From Symsagittifera roscoffensis (lineage: Eukaryota; Xenacoelomorpha; Acoela; Convolutidae): a stretch of 64,000 nt of DNA. A model generated the notes under the pieces. It was given only the letters and a program-made list of their open reading frames with translations, was not told where the DNA came from and did not search any database. Positions within the stretch are counted from its first letter, which is position 1. Each line of letters begins with the position of its first letter. Position numbers and translations under genes: made by a program. The stretch is taken from positions 5,188,647 to 5,252,646 of the forward strand of contig NC_087067.1 in NCBI RefSeq assembly GCF_963678635.1, in the 5' to 3' direction. This document shows positions 1 to 11,689 of this stretch, piece by piece.

Positions 1-393
1 ATGGAAGTTGCTTTCTTTTGTTCAAAGTAAGGAAATAATTATCCACTATGGAAACAAAATGCTGTCTTCCTTATTCAAAACTGCTTTTCTATTTTGAAGG
101 AAGGAATCAGCGATAATTGGAAACAAAATTGTACATGTGAATGTAAATTTATATAAATTTATGTCGCCTTCTGTAGGTGTACAATCATGGAATAAAATTA
201 TACTACACCAGAAAGCGGGGAAGTCACTTGTGTAATCCAGATACCTGCTTCCTGTTAGATTTGGCATATTTACAAAAGCCCTTCATTTTGAAATTGAACA
301 AATAATTAGGACTATAAACCAGCAACCTTGCTTTCTTGGAGCGCGTGGACGCGTGATCAGGTTTTATTGCACGGAATATTCCAGAATATCAAA

Positions 394-444
394 ATGGATT
401 TGAAGAGAGTTCAGCGACAAAATGAGGACAGCCGGCAAAGACAG
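394..444 (+). CDS. possible first coding exon, 17 codons
   Basis: An ATG at 394 opens a 17-codon frame (MDLKRVQRQNEDSRQRQ) ending exactly at CAG|gtaatt, a fair splice donor at 445. The short stretch just upstream (about 338-360) holds several CG dinucleotides, rare elsewhere in the window, as expected near an animal promoter. The encoded peptide is very polar and has no signal-peptide character. The intron would be phase 0, matching the exon candidate at 23548 and every exon of the ion-channel gene, so it could be that gene's start. Nothing in the peptide identifies a family. A frame this short with a donor can arise by chance, so this is only a candidate. Confidence 0.25.
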
Positions 445-480
445 GTAATTTGGAGAGTTTAATTTAATCACTGATATCCT

Positions 481-560
481 ACCCCCCCCCCCCCCCCCCA
501 CATACACAATTACAAAAACACACACAAACATTCATCTACACACTCTCACACACATAGAGC
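481..560. repeat. poly-C run followed by CA-rich simple repeat
   Basis: A C homopolymer of nearly 20 bases is followed by about 60 bases rich in CA and ACAC. It is low-complexity sequence with no coding signal; the exact homopolymer length is uncertain in any assembly. Confidence 0.8.
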
Positions 561-1237
561 AAATGGCTGTCTTGCCGAAACTCTTGAAAGAAAAAATAAT
601 TACAAAAATGTTTTAAAATCTTGCAAGAAATAAACGTTAGCCATTTAGTGAAAACTTTGCTCCTTAAAATAGTAAATATGATAAAGCGTTATCAATTTTT
701 GTACCCTGCAATGAAATTCCCCGATTTTATGAAGACAGCTGTAGAAAAATTGGTTCGGTTGTTCAACCAAAAATGCGTTCGTTAAATCAAACCAAAGGGG
801 AGGGGGCCAAAAAGCCAACACCCCCCCCCCCCCCCCCACCCGCTCGAAAATGGGTCATCCACCAGCCCCTTAAGTCCACCCCTGAGTTTTTTGTACCATT
901 TTTTGTCCTCAAAAATAAAATAATCTAGAAAAATTCAATCTAAAACCATATAAAACACTAATCTTTATCTACATACTTAGTGCAATTTTCTTGAAAAGCC
1001 AATATACCCAATCCCATTAGCAAGTTATGGGAACTATTGCTCATACTCAAATACAAAAATTGCGGCTTCTGTTTTCAATGTTTTTTTTTCAGCGAGACAC
1101 CTTCAAAATATCAGTCTATAAATGCTACTGCATTCACGATTTCGATTGCTTTGATAGCAAAACAAGCAGGGGCGACAGGACAAAACGTAGAAAACAGACA
1201 AAGAAAACATTTTTTAGAAAAAAAACTCAGGGCTGTG

Positions 1238-1458
1238 TGATAAAATATTACTTTGCTACAGCTAACTCTACTTAATACAATTAAAAGAATAAAAAGATAA
1301 AAGTAAATTAATCTGAAAGTTAAAACCTTAAAAAGTGAGAGAGCATTCTCTCCACCGGAGAGAATGGAAGTGTCAAGGTCATACATAAATGACCGGTTAA
1401 ATCAATTAGATAAGTCATGAGCTAAATTAGATTGAATAGAAAAGTGTAATCACATCCA
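1238..1458 (-). repeat. 3' LTR of the gypsy element
   Basis: Equal in length (221 bp) to the right LTR, with scattered substitutions. It is preceded on the minus strand by a short purine-rich tract (GAGGATGGA) that may be the polypurine tract, and flanked on its outer side by the TSD CTGTG. Confidence 0.85.
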
Positions 1459-2073
1459 TCCTCAAAGCAGGAAAAATTTTAAATTGCGAAACTAACTATC
1501 TAACTAACTGCTCCGTTTCTCCCTTTTGAGAGAGAAATTGAATGTTTAAGCACCGTATTTGTGCATCAAGTTTATGTAAAATTTATCAAGTGAAATTAAG
1601 TTATGCAGTTAAACATATCATTTCCACGCTCGATTTAAATAAAAGAACTGACATCCGACGGATGGAATTACAAAAACTGACTATTAAAATCTGCCTTAGG
1701 CGTTATATAAAATTAAATTCCAAAAAATGTAACTAAAAAATTACCATAAGGTAAGTAAGACGGCTAATTTTCTGAATATCCAAACAAATAGATTGAATAG
1801 AGGACACTGATCCAAAGGAAGGTTATTTTATAAACTTTAGACTTTACTGCCCAAAAATACAAAGTTCGGAGTTATAAGAGGTTAGCGAAACAATCGAATT
1901 TGGAGGGGTTAACAGTTTTATGATAGGAAGAGCACCAAATAAAGCGGTTTGTATATTTTAAAAAGTGAGTTTCGAATTAACTGCTCTTAAAACAGTTGAT
2001 AAAGCTTTCCAACTCTGTATTAAACAATTCACTGTCTAGGTCCGTATCCCATCATAGTTGTCGATAGCAATTC

Positions 2074-3330
2074 CTAGAGATTTATCAGTCGAAGAAGGAA
2101 AAGTGTAGTGTCCGAAAGTAATGTCAGATCTTCATGAAGTGCTGATGGATGATTCTCGTTGGAGTTGTTGTTATCCAGGACGATCGGATTCGAGGCTGAA
2201 CCAGATGTTTTTTCTACTTGATCTATAATATCTTTGAGGTAGCTTTTACCGTAGAATTTCGGAGGGCGCACGTTTCGGTTTGACCGACGAAGAAGCGGCG
2301 CGTTACCAGAAATAGGAGAAGACTGATGATTGGATGCAGCCTCGTCCGAGGGGTCGATGATCTCATAGACAGGAAAATTTACCGAAGGCTCCTCAAGATT
2401 CGTTGTAATTGTCTTATTTGTCGGATTAGTTTGAGGATTGAGGCTAGATAAAATATCGGCTTTGTTGGCTAGTGGGCTGACGTCTGGTTTAGCGGGAATA
2501 TTGCCAATTGGGCATTCTGGAGTTGTAATGTCGTCATTAGAGTTGTCGTCTTAATTCTCAATCTTCATGTTTTTATTTGTTGTACGAGTTTTAGCAGTGA
2601 TATTATCGTGAGATTGGATCACCAAGGCTCTCGGAAATAATAGGGTCTCCAGCTATCCATTCCCAGTCGATAATATAAGAAGTATCCGAAGGAATAAACA
2701 TTGATTCGTCTGAAACTAAATCAACTGTATTGAGATTCGGCTTTTAGAGCGGGATGGCTGTTCTCTGAAAATTTCATTGATGATTTCGAAACCCTCGTCT
2801 TAGCATTTTTGTCTGAAGTGGCCAACTCGATTTGTTTTCTGGTCTTCGGTGCCTGCTTTCTAGATGGGTTTGATTTATATTGATTTGCACGCCTCGTACC
2901 TACTCCAACGTCTGAGTTAGGTTGAAATGAGAAAAATATGTTTCCTTTAAAAGATCAGAATTTAGAACATTTCAATGTCGGTGGAGCGATGTCCGATTTT
3001 CTGATGATTTTTCTGTTGGAAAATTCTACCGTAGAACTACAGGCATTTACAATTTTTTGGCTTAGCTCTTTGTATAAAATATTTCCAGTGATGATGCTCT
3101 TGTTCGTTTTCCGTAGGGTTTTACCTTTGAATGGGATCTGGAGGGGCATGCTTGACGAAGAGGTTTTTGAGGAAGATGGGTAATCCGATTCATATCCATT
3201 CTCCAGTGTTTGGTTCTTCTTAGGGATCACGATATCCTTGCATCTATCCTCCGCTCTATCGTCAAAATTCCAGTCCCGGGCCCTTTCCTTGCACAGAATC
3301 GATTTCCTCTTCTCTTTTATTCCAAAGGAA
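2074..3330 (-). pseudogene. gypsy region downstream of integrase, Ser/Lys-rich
   Basis: About 1.2 kb between integrase and the 3' LTR holds minus-strand frames of similar composition, for example 3230-2955 (S/K-rich) and 2271-2074 (starting near RPPKFYGKSYLKDII, then D/N/S-rich). It could be the Pol C-terminal tail or a remnant of a third gene. I see no transmembrane or signal segment supporting an envelope. Function unassigned. Confidence 0.4.
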
Positions 3331-3524
3331 GGTTTACCAGATGCAAATTGTTTGTATATAGTGAAAAGTGTTTAATTTTTGTTTGATAAGAAGATCAAAC
3401 GTTCAAGATAATTTTCGAGATAGCGTCTTGTAATGTTTAAATTGAAAATCTTGAGCCTTTGCTAAATGTTTGATTTTTACAGAAAATACATGTTTTTCAA
3501 ATATTCCGTTGGAGCGATGGTCTC

Positions 3525-3890
3525 CTAGTGTACAGTATATTTAATTAATAATGTTCGAGTCAGAAAGTAATTTGAAATACTGATTGTAAAACAAGATGCA
3601 TGATCCACTCGAATGGAGTAAATTATGCCGTGAAGGAAAACATAATCTTGAAGAAATTGCATAACTGTTTTTGACGATGGGGATGTAGTAATTTTCGCCG
3701 ATGGAAACCATGAAAATCGATCGATGCTTAGTAAAAACATATTTGGTTGTGCCCCAGTGGGCATCCAAAGGACCAGCGAAGTCTACGTTGGTTTCATGTA
3801 AATGCGGAAAATAACTAATTTGAAAATTTGGAACTATACTTTAAATCTTACACGTCTTTGTGCATTCTGAACAATTTAAGCCATGGAATT
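3525..3890 (-). pseudogene. pol: gypsy integrase remnant
   Basis: Near 3.86 kb the minus strand reads CSECTKTCK, resembling the Cys pair of the HHCC zinc finger. Downstream, 3764-3525 includes IDRFSWFPSA, then KTVMQFLQDYVFLHGI, then RVDHASCF, matching the core fold up to the second catalytic Asp (normally in a D-x-G-x-x-F context; the Gly is Ala here). The first catalytic Asp and the Glu cannot be read with confidence. Frames are broken between parts. Confidence 0.7.
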
Positions 3891-4812
3891 AAAACTGTCT
3901 GTTTATATGAAGCCACCTGATGTATTGAGCTAGGTATTTGATTCCGACCTGGGAGGGACTTCTTCATGGCATTTTTCAGGGTAAAAAGAATCTCTACTTT
4001 ACAATCCATGTAAAACATTCCGTCGGATTCGTGTAAGTCTCTTACAAAGTGGTGGAAATATGGAGAATTTGCATTAATCGTCTCAAAAACATTCTGAAAG
4101 GCTTCGAATGAATGGGGCTCACTATTGAATGAAACTGTTGCTCAATGGAGCTCACCATTGGATGAACCTCGGTTAAGAGAGCAATTAATTTAGCATTAAA
4201 AAAGTTTAAATCCAAAGAACGTTCGGGTTACTTCAACTTTTCATGGCATTTATTTACATGTTTTTCATGTTCGGATAACAATGGAAACTCTAAAGAAACT
4301 TGAATATCAGAAGTGGGCGTATTAATTGCATTTTTTTTTCCATAAGTACAGTTTTTACAGTTTTTTTATCTAAAGCGGAATTAACTACGCTATAACTTAA
4401 AAATTAAAAAACAAAAAACGCAGTAGTAGAAATAGAAATTTTTAAAAGGCAAAGATTGGAATGCTCCGATGGAAAACATTTCGAGGTACAGAGTTTTGTT
4501 CGATTATGTTTTAAATTGCAAAGTGAAAGAGCCGAATTGATATCTTTTAGACCTGATGCTAATAGGGAATTACGTAATCTTGCATAATCAGATTTTTCCA
4601 AATGTAAAGCAATCGCAATGCATGACTATCCGAAGGATAGATTGCTTTCCTAATTTTATCAAATTTAGCAACTACAATTTTTTCATTATAATGTGAGGGG
4701 GTAAGGTTTTTCCAGGTGGATTTCATAAAATTAGGTCGATGAATCCCATATCTTTTCCTGTCAGGTGTTTAACAGTAAAATTGATAGGTAACAACCAATC
4801 CCCCCTTCTTTT

Positions 4813-5022
4813 TTATCTTCTGTGGTATGTTTTATTCCCGTGATTTGTTGAAAGCGCGGAAAGTAGGGCTTTATGGTCTGTAATTACCTGAAAATATGAT
4901 CCATAAATATACTTCTTATAATGTTCAACCGCCCAAACGACTTCTAGGAAATCAAATTGGTAAGTAGAAAAGTTAGATTTGCAAGTATTTAAAATCGTGA
5001 TGCAAAAGAAACCGTCTTCCAA
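4813..5022 (-). pseudogene. pol: gypsy RNase H remnant
   Basis: A 69-codon minus-strand frame contains FLEVVWAVEHYKKYIYG followed by FQVITDHKALL. These match the RNase H region of Ty3/gypsy Pol, including the catalytic Glu (in LEVVWAVE) and Asp (in TDHKAL). It follows RT directly. The later catalytic residues are lost in broken frames. Confidence 0.85.
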
Positions 5023-5412
5023 TCGTTCCCATGCATTTATTTTAGAGATGCCCCTAATCCGTTATATTACGCATCGTTTTTCTTTTTGTTGTTACTTTTT
5101 ACATCGAAGTGGCTATTTTCTGTCAGATTAACTTTTGTATGATCTTCGTTTCAATGGAAAATATATTTTTTACTTAGCAAGGGCAGGAGAAGATTTCCTA
5201 AAAAAGCTAAATTAGGAACAAATTTGATGTATTGATTGGTAGACCCTAAGACTTAATTCTTTCAGGTTTTTAGGGATTAGTAGATCCTCTATTCCTTTTG
5301 TTTCAACGATCAGGGGGGAAATTCCTGATTTTGAGTTTTTAAATTCCAGCCATTAGGTTTTAGGTTTTCAAGGTAAAAAAAATTAAATTTTTTTCTGGAA
5401 GAAATTACAATT

Positions 5413-5990
5413 TTACCACTTGACGGCAAAGTTGTAATTGTCTAAAACTGATGAGGTTTTAAAGACTGTTCTGTTGTGATCAAAGAAGCTTCCTTTGAAT
5501 TTAATTAAAATGTCGTCGAAATAACAGTTTGTAAAAGGGATCGTTCCTAACGTTGAGTACATTACTCTTTCAAATTCGTTAAGCATGTCGCCCAATCCAT
5601 CAAAAACGAGTTAAAAACTGATAAGTGCTGGCATTATCACCGCCGACTATACAAAAGTTACACTGGTTACTAAAGCCAGCTGATTATAGGCATTTTTTAA
5701 ATCAAGAATAGTGAACCATACCTCTCCAACGGCATCATTTGAAATTTGGGCTGCTACGTTATTTAAAAGTTCGTGGATAATTGGCATTCGGTATTTGTTT
5801 TTGCAGATTTAATTGTTGATAAATTTTGAATCTAATGCTAGCTTGATCGATTTGTCTTTTTTACAAGTATTAACGATCGGGTTACTGAATCAATTTGAGT
5901 AGCAATTTCCCATCTTCTGAATATCTCCTTCGGCTTCGAGCCGGTTTACTTCGGTTTTAATTGAATCGAGAGGAAGAGGAACGCGTCTGA
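5413..5990 (-). pseudogene. pol: gypsy reverse transcriptase, broken
   Basis: Minus-strand fragments follow RT order: a P-L-P-L...EVNRLEAEGDIQK segment near 5.95 kb (RT finger start), a DLKNAY segment near 5.70 kb (motif A, with the first catalytic Asp), and YFDDILI near 5.51 kb (the Y-x-D-D box of motif C). Several in-frame stops separate them. RT would have copied element RNA to DNA in the cytoplasm. The YFDD box is a common Ty3/gypsy-type variant of YxDD. Confidence 0.85.
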
Positions 5991-6403
5991 CTTTTAGTTG
6001 GACAGGCTTTAATGATTCGTGGAAACGGATAATTTTAATCTTTTTTTTAATGTTTCCAATCAGAAGGAATAAATTTTAAAAGGTTTTTGGGTTTTTGTTG
6101 ATTTCCTTGTCTTTTCCGGCGGTGGAAATAAAACTTTTTGATTTAAATTTCTAGTTGTTCTGGAAGTGAGGGAAGTACTTCCGTGAAATTTCGATCCCCA
6201 CTTTAGGCAGGTTGCCATTTCCGAGGATGTTCCGCTCATGACTTTCTGTCAGCAAAAGATGACAATCTTTGTGTGACCATCCATTTGAGACAATTAAGAG
6301 TATCAGTTTGGCGGTAATGTTGATGGCATGGTCCGTGAACCCGCAGTATAAGTCCTTAGTTGCTGACCGGATAAATCTTTAAATAAGGGTCTCATAGTTT
6401 CAA

Positions 6404-6601
6404 TTAGTGAAGAACATTTCTCTTGAGTAAATTGATCGAGGTAGCAGAGCCCACTTGAATGTTTAAAATTACTGGCTTTTCTTCCCCGAAGCCGATATTT
6501 AACAGTTTTCTGTGTTCTTTTGTATCGTTGTCAAACATTGTAGTATTGTTTAATACAGAACAATCGTTATTTTTTGCTCTCTCCGGGTTCTGATCATGCA
6601 T
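6404..6601 (-). pseudogene. pol: retropepsin-like remnant
   Basis: A 65-codon frame ends with a hydrophobic run and a G-S-A-T-S motif (ILNIQVGSATSINLL), resembling the start of a retroviral-type aspartyl protease, but the catalytic D-T/S-G triad cannot be read. It sits between the zinc knuckle and RT, where protease belongs in Ty3/gypsy elements. Call based on position and weak similarity. Confidence 0.4.
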
Positions 6602-6724
6602 TGATCACACCACAACAGTCTCTATTTACACGGTCCATATTTACATCCGGATGGTACGCAGGATTAAGATCTGTATTATCTACAATTCGAGTCTTTGCAA
6701 TGTTCACATTTTACCAAGAGATTT

Positions 6725-6757
6725 ACATAGTCTGGTGATGTGGCCTTTGTATTTACA
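6725..6757 (-). pseudogene. gag: Gag zinc-knuckle remnant
   Basis: On the minus strand these codons read CKYKGHITRLC, matching the C-x3-G-H-x4-C part of a CCHC knuckle (C-x2-C-x3-G-H-x4-C). The first cysteine, three residues upstream, is not present in this frame. Such knuckles bind genomic RNA in the nucleocapsid portion of Gag. It lies between the gag-like frame and the protease-like frame, as expected. Confidence 0.6.
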
Positions 6758-7351
6758 GGATGTAAATGTCGTTTCCTTCGCTGGATAAAATGCAAGGTGT
6801 CCTTTTAAGAATGTATTGCCACGTTTCATACAGGTATTGCGCCATTTGATATTCAGGGTTGGCTCTCTTTTGACGTTAAATGGTTATAAAATTTGTGTTT
6901 CGGTTGTCCGTTGTATATAAAACTCTTAGCTATTTTCATGTGATTGGATACTCTCTTTTAATGTATCAGACCAATGTTATTGGCTCCAAAGGTGGTATAG
7001 TTTTTGTCAGAATCTTTGTTTGTAGGTTTGAATTTTCATGTTGTTTATAAAGATATCCCTTATCCCTTCTTCCTATCCGCCGGATTAGTCACTTTTCTTG
7101 GCGATTTCAGCTAAGGCTCCGCAAAATTGTTCTAATAAAAATCTGTCACGTTGCTTCCTATTTAAGAGTTTGTGCCTTTCAAATGTGACGTTTGATTTCC
7201 TGACGAAAGCGTTTGCTAAGTTTTCCCAAAACTCTTTCAAGGAAATTTGAAGTATTTTTATTCTTGTGAATTTCTGACCAAAAACTTTTTCCTTCGTTTC
7301 CTTGGGTAAGGTAGAGGATTGAACGGAGTTTCTTGTCAGCTTCTTCTGTTC

Positions 7352-7597
7352 TCACTCCGTTAATTTTTTTATTTCGCTTTTGATCGATGCCGCTCCTTCA
7401 TCATCGCAGCGTTTTTGTTCTGAAAATAACTCTCTGTTCGTGCTTTTCGTTGGTTTTCCGATTGGTTCTCCGTCCGATTTTCTAGTGCATGTGGATGAGG
7501 ATGGTGCCTTTCCTTTGGACTTGGAAGATTTCCGACATGTACGGTTTCTTATCTCGCGATAATTGCTAGTTGGAAAAGATCGCTCCACTCTTAACAA
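7352..7597 (-). pseudogene. gag: gypsy Gag N-terminal remnant
   Basis: An 82-codon minus-strand frame lies just inside the 5' LTR. It is rich in K, R, S and T and polar throughout. Position rather than sequence similarity suggests Gag, since Gag N-termini are poorly conserved. The frame stops before any capsid-like region, and nothing readable connects it to the zinc knuckle near 6.74 kb. Confidence 0.45.
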
Positions 7598-7680
7598 GAT
7601 TCTAACAAAGATTCTAACCGTATGGTTCTAACGAAATGAAGGTTTTCCTCTCACGATTCATTCGTTGTTTGACTTCGCCA

Positions 7681-7901
7681 CGATAAACTACTACTTTGTT
7701 ACAGCTAACTCTACTTTACACAATTAAAAGAATGAAAGGATAAAAGTAAAAAGTATCTGAAAGATGAAACCTTAAAAATTGAGAGAGCATTCTCTCCGCC
7801 GGAGAGAATAAAAGTGTCAAGGTCAAACATAAATGACCGGTTAAATCAATTAGATAAGTCATGAGCTGAACTAGATTAAATCAAAAAGTGGAATCACGTC
7901 A
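7681..7901 (-). repeat. 5' LTR of the gypsy element
   Basis: This 221-bp repeat matches 1238-1458. It contains a near-perfect palindrome at about 7787-7810 (ATTCTCTCC, 3-base spacer, GGAGAGAAT) that is also kept in the other LTR. It ends at the TSD CTGTG. On the minus strand it runs straight into the primer-binding candidate, so it is the 5' LTR. Confidence 0.85.
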
Positions 7902-7906
7902 CTGTG

Positions 7907-9990
7907 AGTTATCAAACAACTTGTGAGGAGACATTTTGGAAATAGCTTTTTTCGTAAAATTTCAGCTGCCAAGAAAGGTTTTTGGATGGGGTTAGCTGTT
8001 GAGCCATAAAACTGCCTGTAATTTGCGATGTAGACTGCTACCATCATCCCCAAAAAAATTTTCTAAAAAGGAAACAGATTTGAAATGCTTACCTTTAAGG
8101 CAGATTCACAGCGGAAACTCACGACTCCATATAGACCACTTCAAATACTTTACATGGTTTTTTTCTCGTCCTGAAGATGTTATCATGGTGATAGACAAAC
8201 ATGGTATAATTTTTGTTTTTCTCTGAGAATGGAGCTAAAAAAGCTTTGTGGACAGCTTTTTCTAATTATCCAAAAGAACTAGATTACACCAAGAAATGTC
8301 AAACTTATGATAAACTATGATTTTGTTGTTTTTAGTATAGCAAATAGTTTTTATGAAACTTATACCACAGAGTGTACGGCTGAAAAAAAATCAACTGCTT
8401 ATATTTTTTACTGGCTGAATTTTTTGCTGGGCTTTTCAATAAGTTTATGTTTTGTTGCTCCTTGAGCTGTCAATTTGAATCAACGACAAACGCAAAAATC
8501 AGAGTATTTTTTCTGGAGGAATTTCGTAAAAAACCAAAACCTAAAATTTTCATTGAAAAAAAAATTAAAACAAAATCGATTATCTGGCGCGGCGCCTTTA
8601 TACATTTACGCAATTTTTTTTCCGGTTTGAAATACTTTTTGCATATATTTAGCAAATCAAGTTAACAACTTTTAATTCTTTAAAAATTAACATAAATAAG
8701 CGCTAAAAAGGTCATTTTTTCTTCAATACTCTTCAATGGCAGTCTAAAAGTGTCGTACAAATTGATTCAACTTATGGAGACTGAAAACGAGCGGAAGAAA
8801 TTGTTTCAAATTTTCAATTTTCAAAAAACAAAATTTAATTAAAAAAAAGTATACTTTTTTTGAAGTGCTTCGGCTCAGGGAATTAAAGTCTTTTTGCTCA
8901 TTTTTCATTTGGGTGATTTGCACTGATTACATAACTTTAAATGTGTTTGGCAAATTGGTAATGAAGATTCATTTTTTATGGTTTTTTTATTCAGACCAAC
9001 CAAGATTATTGGCAGCGTCAGGATTCACCTTGGCATCTTTGGTTTCCTGAGCGGATTCGCTGGAGACCGGCTAATTGGGGTTTCGTTTAATTTATGATAC
9101 GCAAATTAACTGTCTGGCAAAATATTCAGTACTCTTAACCGTTCAAAATGAATTGAGGCAAGCTAGTTTCGTCATTTTAGTCCGTATACGACTCAAATTC
9201 AGCACTAGATTATTGAAATTGACATTCGAAAAATTGTAGTATTTCGAACAAAAAATTACTTAAACTGTATTTCTAGAACGTTTGAGAGGCAGTCGGAACG
9301 GAATCTTCAAATGTTCACCCTATATTCCCCGAGCAGCCTTGTTGAAAGATAACTGCAAGTGAATAATGTGGCAAAGTTTCATGCAGACATATTGACTTTC
9401 GATAGTAGAATATGATTTATAGTTGATTTGGTCCCTCTAATCATCGCTCTGCGAAAACCCAATAGACTTAAAAGCTATTAAAGTTATATAGTTACATAGT
9501 TTTGAAGTGCCTTTATCCAAAAAAGCAAGTCACTAATTGTGATAAAAAGATAAAAAGTTCTTTGAAAACAAATTTTTTAAAAATCACAAACTATCTGTAG
9601 AAAATACCCTCTTTATTCGTTTTTTTCTATTATTTTTTTGCTTAGCAGCCTTCTGAAATACCATTACGTTTTAAAGTTTTCTCTTCTTTTTTGATTTCCA
9701 ACGCTGAACCAAAACTAGTTGAGCTTTGAGCTTTTCTACAAAAACTGGCAACTGAAAAAGTTACCACCAAATTTTTTTGAGCTGTTGACTGATAAATAAA
9801 TTTGAAGCATTCCAAGTCGTGATTTAGCAAATTTTTCTACATTTTTCTCCATTTCAAAAAATGTGTTTTTCAAGTGATATTGGACTATTTAAGTATAAAA
9901 ACACCTGTATTGACAGTTTGTCATAAGTTAATTACAAAAAAAAACAGTCATTACTAGACCAAACTGTGCATTCTGTGCATTGTATGAGGA
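7907..9990. other. AT-rich stretch without recognisable genes
   Basis: No convincing exon or element. Short frames here are AT-driven. A fragment near 8.98-9.01 kb (a T run followed by ATTCAGACCAAC) resembles the head of the hairpin-ended repeat family described at 24.7 kb but is too short to assign. Confidence 0.5.
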
Positions 9991-9999
9991 TTCCACAAC

Positions 10000-10320
10000 A
10001 GGCCAAACTCAGATTTGTCGCAGAATCCACTTCACTGCTACTTTTCTTTGAACTTCTTTGCTGTTATTGATTCCAAAAACAAATACTTGAAACAATGTTC
10101 CGCTCAAAATTGCTCCAAAAATAGACGAATTTGCGGAATCCGCAACCGTATTTGCGGAATCCAGAACAGTCTGTGGAGTCCACAAACAAACAATAAGACA
10201 TGTGTCTTGTTAAATTAAGCTGTTGCGGAATCTGCATTTGTTAGCGGAATCCGCAAAGTGTAAGTGGAATCCGCAAATTGTAAGTGAAATCCGCATTTTT
10301 TTGCGGATTCCGTTTACATA
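10000..10320. repeat. GCGGAATCCGC motif cluster, copy 1
   Basis: About ten copies of a self-complementary motif related to GCGGAATCCGCAAATTGTAA occur in both orientations within 320 bp. The same motif set recurs at 41565-41965. Multiple palindromic subterminal motifs of this kind are typical of some DNA transposons and MITEs, but I cannot see clean terminal repeats or a target duplication here. No coding signal. Confidence 0.65.
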
Positions 10321-11689
10321 TATGTATATATGTAGCATTTAAAACTATATCTTTTAACAACAGGATTTGATTTCACTAGAATAGGAATTTGCTAGATCTG
10401 AAACTTCGTGCTCAACTTCGTGATCTAAAACCTCGATGCTCAATTGAAAGGTGCCAAAAAGTCAGATACAACAAAAAATGTTCAAGTAGTGATTTGATTG
10501 AAAGTTGTAAATGCTGTGTCGTTTTTCAAACGTCAACCAACATGTTTTTTCCAGTTTTTTCAAGTTATCTCAATAAAACTAATCTTTAGTTTGAGGCTCA
10601 CTTGGCTCGCTCAGTTTTTTTTTCAATAAATAATGAAAAACAGCCACAGAAATAAAAAAAAAACTCGAAGCTGATTTGTTTCTAAGGCATTATCGAAGAA
10701 ACTCTTGTCACAAGATGGTTCAATAAAAAAGTTTTACGCTTAGATTGTTCAGATAGTTTGTGTAAATCCATAACTTGCATAAAGAGCAGAGATGTTCACT
10801 AGTCTCATTTATCGCATTCGATTTTTGATAAGTTTGTTTTTCGGGCGAGGATTTCGTAGTAGCTTCGTACACTTAAAGGGGGGAATTTTAACATTTAAAA
10901 AAGATCAATTGATTTTTCAAACCTTCCCAAAAACTTTTTCTACACAAATCGTTATTAAAAATGGTACGATCACTAGAAAAATTTAACTTAAAACATATAA
11001 AAAATGTTCACAAAAACGCATTATCAAAAAGGTATAATGTTGGATAGAGTGTGCATGTGAATGCGTGTAACGGGGAGGGGGGATACTGATTGATTACGTA
11101 ACCTAGATTCATGTGTTTTTTTCCATCCCAAAACGCCAGTGGTCATTTTCTTTCTGACAAGAATCTCTCACAACGGAGCCTTTAATTCCTTCTCAATCTA
11201 CAAAAAAGCCGCAGCATTTATACCCGCATAATCAAGTGAACGTCGTAAAAAAGGGCTTGATTTTCCTATTTTTAATGAGTATGAAATTTAGAGCTTCTAT
11301 CAAAATCTAAATCGGTATCAATATATCTGACTAGCTAGCATCTTTGTTTTGCTGCAATTTGCGGTATGCAAATCTATTTTTTCTCCAGGCAGTGGAGCTG
11401 AAATTTGCGTTTTCAATGGTTTTTGTAATTAAGTAAAGAATTCGGTTTAATCGAAAAGTCTCATTAAAGGAGGCTTTAGGGATCGAATTTATGATAAACT
11501 TGGGTTATAAGCTTCTTTTATGTAGAAAAAAAAAACAAATTAAAGCCGAACGATTTCAAATTGCGAAAGCAACACACGGTAGGAAAAACAATATTTTAAT
11601 CTTTTTCTGCATTAACTGTTTTTTGTATTAACTCGGAAAACTTATGCAAATACTCAGTTTTCTTATCTTATAATGAACTGTCATCTTAT

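Larger units (their letters stand above)
1238..7901 (-). mobile_element. degenerate Ty3/gypsy LTR retrotransposon
   Basis: Two direct repeats of 221 bp (1238-1458 and 7681-7901) enclose a 6.2-kb interior. The target duplication CTGTG is present at 1233-1237 and 7902-7906. In the minus orientation the LTRs begin TG and end TTTATCA/TTTATCG, and a TGG-beginning primer-binding candidate (TGGCGAAGTC) follows the 5' LTR immediately. Minus-strand interior order is gag-like, zinc knuckle, protease-like, RT, RNase H, integrase: the Ty3/gypsy order, with integrase after RNase H. All frames are interrupted many times, so the copy is dead. The perfect target duplication shows it arrived as one insertion. 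Confidence 0.9.

Noticed and set aside
46-267. 73-codon minus-strand frame at the window start
   Set aside because: AT-typical codon use, no domain and no splice context; lengths like this are expected by chance.
7871-8230. Possible minus-strand exons ending near 8092 and reading to the gypsy insertion site, perhaps continuing on the far side at 1237
   Set aside because: The pre-insertion frame runs into a stop within a few codons, the intron would be about 30 bases, and composition is not coding-like.
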